A DNA stretch of 64,000 nucleotides from Gigaspora rosea (Eukaryota; Glomeromycota; Glomeromycetes; Diversisporales; Gigasporaceae), in assembly GCA_003550325.1 (NCBI GenBank), contig QKWP01000859.1, positions 126,469-190,468 of the forward strand. The letters run 5' to 3'. Position numbers and translations under genes: made by a program. Shown piece by piece: positions 1 to 8,877 of this stretch (position 1 is the stretch's first letter; each line of letters starts with the position of its first letter). The notes beneath the pieces were generated by a model. The model was given only the letters and a program-made list of their open reading frames with translations, was not told the origin of the DNA and searched no databases.

Positions 1-158
1 CGCCTCTCAAAAGTTTTTCAGATCATGTGGCTTTGCATGGTTGATGGACGATATGTTTCATTTTTAAATAAAACTTTTTTATGATATAAGTGATCAATAA
101 TGAATATAACAAGAGTATATAAATTAATGTATATCACATGGTCTGAAAATTTTTTAGG
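1..158. mobile_element. Small TIR element (MITE), left end at window edge
   Basis: The first bases read GCCTCTCAAAAGTTTTTCAG and the stretch near 131-158 carries the reverse complement of a close relative (CTGAAAATTTTTTAGGC), giving inverted termini of about 25 bp. The interior is AT-rich and non-coding. The left flank lies outside the window, so no target duplication can be checked. It abuts the left end of the MULE described next. Confidence 0.45.
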
Positions 159-380
159 CAGTGAACCCGGTTGAGAAATGCCTTGTTCATAATTCCGGCC
201 AAATTTGCAGATCATTTGGCCAGAATTATAACAAACCAATTTTAATTCCGGTCAAATGATCTGCAATTTTGACAGAATTGTATGCGATGGGTTTCTTTTG
301 GGGGAACCGTTAAAGCAAGGTACCATCACATGATCCGATGGTCATCAGCCTGACCATCCAGAAGTCAGAGATATTATATA
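159..380 (+). repeat. Left long terminal inverted repeat of a MULE
   Basis: This segment matches, in reverse complement and with divergence, the segments 5140-5221 plus 6270-6395. Landmarks are GATCATGTGATGGTACC, GCTTTAACG, and two GCAGATCATTTG-type blocks that are themselves inverted within the repeat. Terminal inverted repeats of 150-250 bp flanking a MULE transposase relic are what that superfamily normally has. The exact outer end and target duplication could not be fixed. Confidence 0.6.
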
Positions 381-484
381 AGAAGACGATGGCCAATTAA
401 ATTCAAGAAATTTCTTGATATAAAAATAGATTAAATTTAACAAAATTATGTTTGATAATCAACAAGCAAAGCTTTCGCTAAACT

Positions 485-1500
485 AGTGATGCCACCGAAA
501 TTAATTTTTGAAAAAGGTCTATTTCGTCTTCATTAGAGAAAATTAAAATTTTTTATAAGGAAAAGCAAATAAAATTTATATAGATATGTTCCTTATAATT
601 TTGTCTATTCAAAAAAAGTATCAAATAATTTCATCTTTCAAGTAAAATAGATCAAAAACAATTTCATCTTCAAATTTTAATTTCGGGTTTTAGAACCCTA
701 GGGTTGGGGCACGGTAAAAATTTTGGGCATGCCCCTAGGGGGCATGCCTCAGGCTGAAGCATGACCTCTCTTATTGTGACCTGAGCATGCCCTCTATATA
801 TAAATCATATAATATATAGCATAACAAGCTTTAATTTTGATTGGTCAATTACCAAATTATTATCACATATTGTACTATATATATTATTTGATTTTAAATG
901 AATAAATTCTAAAACTACTTTTATTCTACCTATAGTAAAAATAATTTAGAAAATAGAGAATAAATTAAAAGTTAGCAATAAAATACACTTTTTGTCTTAT
1001 AGATAAAATATTCCATATAATTATAGATTATTTAACAAAGTTTTAAAAGCTACAATATATTAGATATAGAGTATATATAGAATTTATATAATTATATTCT
1101 ATGTTATACCTTTTATACTCTATATGCATATATTACTTTATTGATAGTTAACAATTTTTTAATTCATTTATATTATTCATTATTTATTTTGTTATTAAAT
1201 ATTTATTGATTGATAAATAAATTCGTTTTTTTAAACCAGATACACAATGATAATAGTTATCAAAATAAATAAAATTTGGATTGAATTTATTTCTATTAGC
1301 CAACCAGATTTTGTATTACCAAATGATTTACAAAAATTGGCCAATCATTGCATACCAATTCACATGATTTATATTTATAATCACATGATAGGGGCATGCC
1401 TTTTAGCTCAAAGGCATGCCCCTAGGCATGCCCAGAGGGGCATGCCCTGGGACACTATGCCCCCAACCCTAAGAACCCAAAATGCTTTCGTCTTCATATA
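485..1500 (+). repeat. Dispersed repeat, copy 1, split by a MITE
   Basis: The 485-698 and 1472-1500 parts together match 29600-29828 in reverse complement. The repeat runs from CCGAAATTAATTTTTGAAAA to CCAAAATGCTTTCG and carries several TTTCRTCTTCA motifs. It has no terminal inverted repeats, so its class is unknown. The 29.6-kb copy lacks the 773-bp insertion present here and acts as the empty site. Confidence 0.75.
699..1471. mobile_element. TIR element (hAT-like MITE) with GGCATGCC subterminal repeats
   Basis: It starts TAGGGTTGGGGCA and ends with the complement TGCCCCCAACCCTA. It is flanked on both sides by AGAACCC (692-698 and 1472-1478), while the related site near 29.6 kb has only one copy. 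Both subterminal regions carry many copies of the palindrome GGCATGCC. There is no coding capacity. TAGGG ends fit the hAT consensus, though 7 rather than 8 duplicated bases are visible. Confidence 0.82.
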
Positions 1501-1974
1501 TACGCTAGACAAATGTGATTGTGACAGGATTGTACAACTTCCTGCAAACCTTTATAAAAAAAATACTACAAGAAAACTAAGTACCCTTGCAAAATAAAAC
1601 TTTAAAAAAAAATTATATAGACTTCGCACTTTGATAGCAAATGAAAAAAAACAAAAAAAAATTAGATTTTGCACTTCAAAAAAAAAATTAAGTACCTCTG
1701 ATTAAGAAAACTCCTCCCAGGTTCAACATATATTTTTTAACACAAATGAGAACTTTTGCAAAACCTTTCGCAGCAAACATCTGGTCTTTTACAACTATTT
1801 ACTAAACAAACCATAGCAACGAATCCCATTGCAATTAGCTTAATAGCAAGTTTAACACCCAACCAATGGCGCATATTGCTTTTTAACATTTAGCAACTAT
1901 TTGAAGTGCCAATAGAAGAATTTGATGTTGAATAGTGGCCTTTAGTAACAAACGTTTGGATAAAATTTAATTAC
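1501..1974. other. Non-coding stretch inside the MULE
   Basis: AT-rich sequence between the dispersed repeat and the transposase relic. I see no coherent ORF, RNA gene or repeat here. It probably belonged to the 5' part of the MULE. Confidence 0.5.
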
Positions 1975-4115
1975 AAAAATCATATCAAGGGAAATTCTTG
2001 GAAAACCTTCATATGCCATTTTAACAAGCCCTTCAAATCAAGTACATGCAAAGAAGATGTTCCAAGTGAGAAACTACGAAAAACAAAGGTTCGAGACATG
2101 AACTTATGTTCCACAAAAATAAAAATAACATGGCTAGTTACCAAAAAGAAGGTGCATGTTGAACGTATCCCAAGTTCTCCCGACCACACTTATAATCTTG
2201 AAGAAAGTAAAAGATTAAAGTGGTTCCAAGCAGTCTGGGCTTTGGTAGAAAAAGAGGTAGTTAAAAATTATCCTGCTTCCACAATAGTTAATGCGGTTAA
2301 AGAGTATGCCACTAAAAGCTGGATCTTAGTATGAGTGTTAAAAAGCTAAAATGGAGGGAGGTTGCCAACATAAAGTATAAAGTTTGTGAACCTCAAAATA
2401 CTTATTTTGTTGGTGCTTCTAACCTAACACAAGGTGATGCAGTTTTTTTTAAAAAAAGAAGGTATCTTGTTGAATCGTTCTGAATTTAGCACCAATTTAC
2501 TCATGGCTTTGTTTTCATGCATCCAAAACAACTTGAAAAACTTCAATAGCATGGATGGCTTACTCTGATCGACTTCATACACAAGACCAATAAATATGAC
2601 TGGTGTAGGAATATTAACAGAGTGCTCTAGAGTAGTGTAGTGCATACTCTGGCAGAGTATCCTTTAACACCACACTGAAGTATGAATCAGAGCATACTCC
2701 AAAGTGTAACCCAGAGTATAACCCAGGATATAACCCGGAGTACTATGTGCTAAGTACTATGTAATACTCCGGAGTTTATAGTACCATATTTTTCTGAAAA
2801 TATGCTATCTTATTTGGGGAAATACAGTAAAAATATATATAATAATACTCCAGAGTATAATTCATTTTGTATTAGTAATATTATTCTGGAGTAATTACTT
2901 CTATTAATAATATCTTAGCAATCTGAGGTAGTGCTATGTCTAGACCACACCGGTATTGAGTGGGTTATACTAGTGTTATACTCAACAGTTACTCTAGAGT
3001 ATCTTACTCCATTAATATCTCTAGACTATCGTCTGTTTATGCTATATATTCAGGACAGATACGGTTGTTGGGATGTCAGTAGACATTTTTTCATTAGTAA
3101 TAAAGATAGTGATACGGTCATGGAAGCGTTGGTGATAAAGCGGCAGTTTGGTAGCTTCTGAAAACCTCAATATTTTTTTATCAGACCAAAGCAGCGTAGA
3201 AACCAGAAGTATTATGACAGCTTTCCCAGGTCTTCAAAAAGGCAAGCAGTAATGTAAGATGGTTCTTTGCACCATACATATTATGCAGACTTGGATGAAT
3301 AAAATCTACGAATCAGAAACTAGGAGCAAGATGATCCAAGCTATGCACAAGCGAACAAAGATTGGTTGTGAGATGCTTGTCTAAAAATCAATTAATGAAA
3401 GTGACCTTCCTGCTATTAAAAGATACATTTCAAGGTACCATTTGAAAAATACACACCAGTGGGTGTTGTGGGCCTGCTGGTATTCTCCGTTACTTTTGCA
3501 AGTAATATCGATGAATGCTTTGGAATAATACCATGGCGAGTTAAAAAAAACAACTTCTCTCCATTACGGTTTGATCGGTGCATGTAATAACATCTTTGCA
3601 CTTAATTTGAAAAGGTGTTCAGATTCGGATTTTGTCATATTCGAATTTCGTGTTAAAAAAATTTCTGCCCCCAGTATTGATAATAATATAATTTAGGAGA
3701 TTCACAAATTCCCCTTTACGATTCAAAAATTATTAGTTGGTGAAGTTTTTGCTGTTAAGAGTAGAATAAAAAAAGAGAAAGCATTGCTCGGGTTAATAAT
3801 ACTTGAATGTCACTGCCTTTTTTTTGAAAATATATGCTTCCTTGCAAGCATATCTTTCACGAGCAAATGTATAGTCCCAGGAAATTGCTGACAGCTAATG
3901 CTTAGAGAAATTTTCAAGGAATGTTTGATGAAAGTGGTTTTGAAGTTTTTGAGCGTCGCAAGTTAGTAAGTTTAGAACTATTTGAAAAGAACGAAACTGA
4001 TAGAGCGGCAACGAATAGAAAACTTACTATTAAGAATAGAGTACAACATCAATCATTTTCATATATAATCATTGTACAAAACAATTTTTATATAGGAGCA
4101 AAAATACGCTATTGA
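1975..4115 (+). pseudogene. MULE-type transposase pseudogene
   Basis: Translated pieces in shifting frames read as one decayed transposase. Recognisable blocks are VHVERIPSSPDHTY (about 2155), REVANIKYKV (about 2357), FVFMHPKQLEKLQ (about 2510), GWLTLIDFIHKTNKYDW, then after an insertion RLFMLYIQDRYGCWDVS (about 3032) and HFFISNKDSDTV. Later blocks are HQWVLWACWYSPLLLQV (about 3457), ECHCLFF (a SWIM-like CxC, about 3810) and FDESGFEVFERRKL (about 3925). Order and spacing fit the MULE domain plus SWIM finger family that I recall from Glomeromycotina. There are several stops and frameshifts, and a 418-bp element interrupts the catalytic region. It cannot make an active enzyme. The family name rests on remembered motifs, not a search. 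Confidence 0.78.
2606..3023. mobile_element. hAT-like MITE inserted in the transposase relic
   Basis: The transposase reading is broken exactly here and resumes at 3024. Ends are TAGGAATATTAACAGAG and, in complement, TAGAGATATTAATGGAG, followed on both sides by CTCTAGAGTA-type motifs. Flanks GACTGGTG (2598-2605) and GACTATCG (3024-3031) look like a decayed 8-bp duplication of one target. The interior repeats ACTCYRGAGTA palindromes and is non-coding. Confidence 0.7.
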
Positions 4116-5139
4116 TATAAATTTTTGAGAACCTATCCAATTTTGGCCAAAATTTTGTGGCATATAGGTCAAACTATTCTATTTATGGTAGTAAAACCTT
4201 AAAGCCACAAATTATATTAAAAAAATCTACTTGTATATATCGTCAATTTTCTTAGGACGATTGAGATTTTTTTAGGTAGTACAATATAAATAACATACAA
4301 TAACATATGATCATCACCTGATTTCAGTTGAATGTTATTGTAAAAAAAATTAGTAATGTGATCACTATTAAAATGTAGATTGTTGTACTCTACCCTTAAT
4401 AAGCCAATGGAAAAGACCCATAATCAGTATTGGAGTATAGAAGAAAATGATGATAAAAACAAAAAGGCTAAAATTTATTCAAAAATTAAATTTTGTTTAA
4501 ATTCCATTTTTTAGAAATAGAATAAGAGAATTTTATGGTTAGCAAAAACTTTTAATAAAAAAAAATAAATAAAATTTTATTTAGACCTACAGAAAAAATT
4601 AAATCAATTGTTATATTACATAATAAATATTTTCCACAATAAATTTTATTCCTGACACTCTTTTTACCAGAAAAATTACTTGTGCCACCAATTAAATATG
4701 TGAAATTTGCTGATCAATAAAAAAAAAGAAATTTATAAAATCATCAATTTCTTTTTTTTTTTGACTAGCAAATTTCACATTTTTGCAAACCACAATAAGG
4801 GCGCTGACATTTATTATCTAATATCCATTTACTATAGGGGCTTACCTTCCACCTCAGATAAGGTTTATAAATAGAATTTTTTAGCCAATCAAATTTAACT
4901 AAGGTAAGATTTTCTTGACCCCCACCCTCTAAAATATTATTTAATAAATGTTAGTGCTCTAATTAAGTTCAAAGAAATTGCAATTTATTGCAATTAATTA
5001 GGTTTGCTTACGATTAAATCTTAAAAGTTTGGGGCACAATTTGCCTTTGAAGATGAGCCAAACAGGGCTATCTCTCCGTTAAAATCACCTGACATGATTT
5101 TTAGATAATTGCTTTTATTATGTGATAAAATTGGCTCCA
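4116..5139. other. Non-coding 3' part of the MULE
   Basis: AT-rich DNA between the transposase relic and the right terminal repeat. Apart from the small hairpin at 4699-4780 I see no gene or repeat in it. Confidence 0.5.
4699..4780. repeat. Short perfect-stem palindrome (hairpin MITE)
   Basis: ATGTGAAATTTGCTGATCAA on the left is mirrored by GACTAGCAAATTTCACAT on the right, with A-run and T-run arms between them and a loop of about 12 bases. The arms are about 34 bp. It could be a tiny foldback element. Confidence 0.6.
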
Positions 5140-5458
5140 GAGGCCAGCTGTCAGGACGCCAATGATCGCTAGATCATGTGATAGTACCTGGCTTTAACGA
5201 ATTCCTTCTTTTGGGTAACAGAATATTACAAATAAGTGGACATCTAAAGTGAAGGCAAACCATATATAATAATTTTTTAATTAACTTTAGGGTTAGAATT
5301 GTTCTATATTAGGTTAGATTAGATTTTAAGTAGATATATATAAGCAAAATTGCCTTCTCGACATATTTGCTTAACACATCAAAGTAGGTTTAAACTATAG
5401 ATGCTAGTAAAATTAAACTATTTTACCAGGTGAAATAGTAAAATAGTTTCACCAGAAT

Positions 5459-5630
5459 TACACCAAAATAAAATTTTGGTGAAATGGTGAAATTGGTGAA
5501 ATTGGTGAAATGGTGAAATTGGTAAAATTAGTGAATTGGTAAATTGGTAAAATGGTGAATTGGTAAAAATGGTAAATTGGTGAATTATTGAAATGGTGAA
5601 TTAGTGAATTTTGAAATGGTGAATTGATGA
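5459..5630 (+). repeat. GGTGAAATT minisatellite, left arm
   Basis: About 15-18 degenerate units of GGTGAAATT/GGTAAATT, 8-10 bp each. The array is in inverted orientation to the one at 5930-6130. Confidence 0.85.
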
Positions 5631-5929
5631 ATTGATTGCCTTCTAAAAAAAGCACTTTTCCTTTCATTTATTTCAATGAGATCAATGAATTTGGTTGGTT
5701 AGAATAAAATTAAGATAAAGTTACTTGCTTTTGTAATCTGTAACTTTACAAAATTTATTTTTGTATTGTGCATTTTGCATCTAAATTCGAACTTAAACAG
5801 TTAAAGTTTTGATCTCTAAGTGTACTTGTAAAAACATAAAATGTAAAAATTTGAACAAAAACCTAACTTTTGAAGAGCAAATACAGTCTGAATTCCAGAC
5901 TGAAATATTTCAGACTCTGGAAATTTACT

Positions 5930-6130
5930 ATTTCACCATTCTGCTATTTCACCATTTCACCATCTCATCATTTTACCAATTCACCAATTCACCATCACCA
6001 ATTCACCAATTCACCAATTTACCATTTCACCAATTCACCAATTCACAAATTCACAAATTATACCAATTCACCAGTTACACCAATTACACCATTACCGATT
6101 TGTGATTGGTGAAATGGTGAAATCATTTCA
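5930..6130 (-). repeat. CACCAATTC minisatellite, right arm
   Basis: Degenerate units of TTCACCAA/TTTCACCA, the complement of the left array. Long apparent reading frames here merely translate the repeat (SPIHQFTN-like residues) and are not genes. Confidence 0.85.
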
Positions 6131-6395
6131 CCACTTTGATTTAATTTTGCTAGGATCTATAGTTTAAACTGCCATTTTTTTGTTTTGCTTTTCCAGTGAT
6201 CATCAAAATTCTATATTCTGATTAGCAGTTGATCACATGATTTGCCTTCACTTTAGACATTCCAAATCATTAATAATTCTGATCAAATTTGCAGATTATT
6301 TGGCCAGATCTAGAACAAAACAACTTTAAATGTGGTTAAATGATCTGCAAATTTGACCAGAAATATGAACAAACAGCATGGGGAACTTTCTCATT

Positions 6396-7235
6396 TTTTG
6401 GAAATACACAGTTTATCATAGCCAATCAAAACCATCATAACATAGACACATGACCTCACTTTTAGATATTCGTTGAACAATACAGCTAATAGCAAATGTA
6501 GTCCGTATATTATAATTTCTTAAAAGAATCACATTGTAGAAGAATCATATTGCTTATTAAGCAACAACAGTAACTTTTACAACTGTATAAATGTTATTTA
6601 AAAAAAATTTTTTTAATTACAAGTTACTAACCTCTAATATCACTCTATACAACTAATAAAACTATACTACAGTATTATACATATAAAACGAATTATTAAA
6701 TTAACTATCTCCTAATTGTGCATAGCTCTTAAAAAACACCTGTAAAATTTATAAATAAAACGAGTTAATTATTTGAATAAAAAAAAACTGAAAAAACAGG
6801 TAAACTCCACGAATTAATTAAGCTTTGCTTCTATACGGTAGATAATACTTCAACTCTTCTTAGATTTACCTTTAGTCGCACGATGCAAGGCAATGCAACT
6901 TTATTTTCTTGACGAGACACTCGTTAGGAAGTTGTTCTATTAGTAAAGTATTATGTTAATAGTTGATTTTTTTTTAAGTTTGCTTATACCCAAAACTTAC
7001 GGTTTTACATTATAAATACTTGTGTAACGTCGATCCCGGAAATCATCGGAATTGAAAGTCGAACGAACGGTTTTATTGATCATGTGATGCAGATCGCCGT
7101 GTTTTGTTTGTACCATCCCTACTTGTCACTTATTTAGATATTTGATTGGATAATTGGGTAAATAATTTATCGGCTATAACCGGTCATTAACCGTATGAAT
7201 GACCGGTCATAAGCGGTTAACCGATCATGACCGAT
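6396..7235. other. Intergenic stretch
   Basis: AT-rich with no gene that I can support. The last 70 bases (about 7165-7235) contain ACCGGTCAT, GCGGTTAACCG and ATGACCGAT motifs. They continue past the next element at 7821-7850, so that element landed in an older CGGTTA-rich repeat. Confidence 0.45.
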
Positions 7236-7820
7236 TGGGGTGGCGCACAGATTAATTAATCAAACCTATGTTAGCTAACTATATAATTTATCATATTACA
7301 GATTTTTCAAATGAATATCGATTTTCGGCATCTTGACAATTAAATATTTATTAAAATCGATCTATTTCAAAATTATTCAACTAATTAACCAAACATAGTA
7401 TTACCTGGAAAATTTCACAAGTTGTTTTTAAAGTATAAAAGAATAAAACTACGCTTGAAAATCTTTTATTAATATGTTAATATGTAGGTTTTAAGTGTTC
7501 GAAAATAGAATATATCAAATTTGCTAGAAAATTATATCTTTGATGCTTGTAAATTAGAATTAAAATGAACTTTATGCAAAAAATCGAGCGTAACTTTGCT
7601 GTAATAGTCCTTAAGAAGATTTTTCAATTGAAAGAAATTAGAAAAATAAGTGCAATATTCAGGTGAATTATTTAGAATTTGCTCTTTTCTTTATATTTAA
7701 AATACGTAAAATGATAATTCGTTGATTTTTTTTTTAATTTTACTGATATAAAATTTGATTATATTAAAACGATCAACTTATCTAACATAGTTTTGATTAA
7801 TTAGTCAGTACGCCACCCCA
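7236..7820. mobile_element. TIR element with 9-bp target duplication (MULE-like MITE)
   Basis: Starts TGGGGTGGCGCACAGATTAA and ends with the complement of TGGGGTGGCGTACTGACTAA, giving about 29 bp of inverted termini. The 9-bp flank ATGACCGAT is perfectly duplicated at 7227-7235 and 7821-7829. Nine-base duplications are typical of Mutator-like elements. The interior is AT-rich and non-coding. Confidence 0.85.
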
Positions 7821-7829
7821 ATGACCGAT

Positions 7830-8170
7830 GGCCGTGACCGACCGTGCCCATCCCTATACACGAGTTATCAATTATATATTAAATCGTTTGCTAGAAAGTC
7901 ACCTAATAAAATGTGTACGTATTAAAAAAAAGTGTAAGAATATTCTTTTTTTTTTTGTAAATCGCAAATCAGAAAATTCTTGAAACACTTGAATTATCAA
8001 TTTTCTATTGAAATTTAAAGAAAAATCCTTTTTTCTGTACGTTGCAAATCAAAAATTCTTCAGATTCTTCTAGAATCAAATCTGAATATGTAATACTCGA
8101 GTGACTTTACAATGAATAATCATATAGCACAATTCCCTTCATAAGTTCTTACCTAGCAAAAGTTTGCAAT
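7830..8170. other. Intergenic stretch
   Basis: AT-rich. It begins with CCGTGACCGACCGTGCCCAT, possibly the remaining end of an older hAT-type element (complement TAGGGATGGGCACGG). No gene seen. Confidence 0.4.
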
Positions 8171-8765
8171 GTTTCGGATGTTGATTTGACGAATTATTAT
8201 TGCTCGATCAGAGAATTTATTGCTATAACCAAGAAGATATATATGGGAATAGGTCCGCTACCAAAACGGCATCTAATTTACTAAGTATCATTGTCACAAG
8301 AAGGTATTTACCTAACCTTCCATCTCTAATCCGAAACAGATTAACAACCTACGCTGAGGCTATCACTGCGGTAATACCTCCTTACATTCCTAAACAGAAA
8401 ACTGCTACCTTTACCTTTAGATACAGTACACTAAATGCTTCTTCGAAGCTATTAACAAGCTACTAATATGGTTCTTGCGAGAAAGGAACTTTACAGTTTC
8501 ATAGCGGTTTTAAGAGAATCGCTTGAGTATCTTTCTTTGGATCCGGTCCTTGCACTGCTATTGCAGCCTCGGAGCCAACTATCCAACTATTGAAGATGCA
8601 ACTCCTTCTTGTGATCATTGCGCTGTTCCAAGCCGCCGAGCCACTTAACACAGGTGGGTAGGGAGGGTTGATAGAACTAGCCTTTATCAAGGAGACCGAT
8701 AGGAACAGAAGAATGACAACACTTACCCAAAGAAAACTTTCTTTCTTAAATAACCCCTAACTAAG
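8171..8765. other. Island of higher GC, unknown function
   Basis: This block is clearly less AT-rich than its neighbours. It is open over 88 codons on the plus strand (8200-8466) and 63 codons on the minus strand (8499-8690, with GSEAAIAVQGPDPKKDTQAI), but neither frame continues. I recognise no family. It may be a fragment of a decayed gene or a transposon internal region. It ends about 110 bp downstream of the pseudokinase gene's stop codon. Confidence 0.3.
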
Positions 8766-8877
8766 CACTATTTGTGTAGCAATATGAGTTCTATTTAATT
8801 TTACGTAATATTAAGGTTTTTAACTTTAATCTTAAATTTATTTAGTTTGTATAAAATTTTATTACTACAGATAAAAA

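Larger units (their letters stand above)
5238..6263. mobile_element. Foldback-like element with inverted tandem arrays
   Basis: Ends GGACATCTAAAGTGAAGGCA (left) and the complement of TGCCTTCACTTTAGACATTC (right) form terminal inverted repeats. Inside, GGTTTAAACTATAGATGC (about 5389) is mirrored by GGATCTATAGTTTAAAC (about 6153). The left half then holds a GGTGAAATT-type array (about 5430-5630) and the right half the complementary CACCAATTC-type array (about 5930-6130), around a unique centre of about 300 bp. Long inverted repeats built from tandem subrepeats are the hallmark of foldback (FB/TU-like) transposons. No coding capacity. The target duplication is unclear. Confidence 0.72.
5140..6395 (-). 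repeat. Right long terminal inverted repeat of the MULE, split by a foldback element
   Basis: 5140-5221 and 6270-6395 align in order with the reverse complement of 159-380. Shared landmarks are GATCATGTGATAGTACC, GCTTTAACGAATTCC, TTTGCAGATTATTTGGCC and AAATGATCTGCAAATTTG. The two halves are separated by the 5238-6263 element, so this insertion postdates the MULE. Confidence 0.6.

Noticed and set aside
3416..3601. 61-codon minus-strand frame
   Set aside because: It overlaps the plus-strand transposase relic, whose motif HQWVLWACWYSPLLLQV is clear.
5458..6112. Three 69-98-codon frames with FTNSPI-like repeats
   Set aside because: They are direct translations of the GGTGAAATT/CACCAATTC arrays, with no non-repeat domain.
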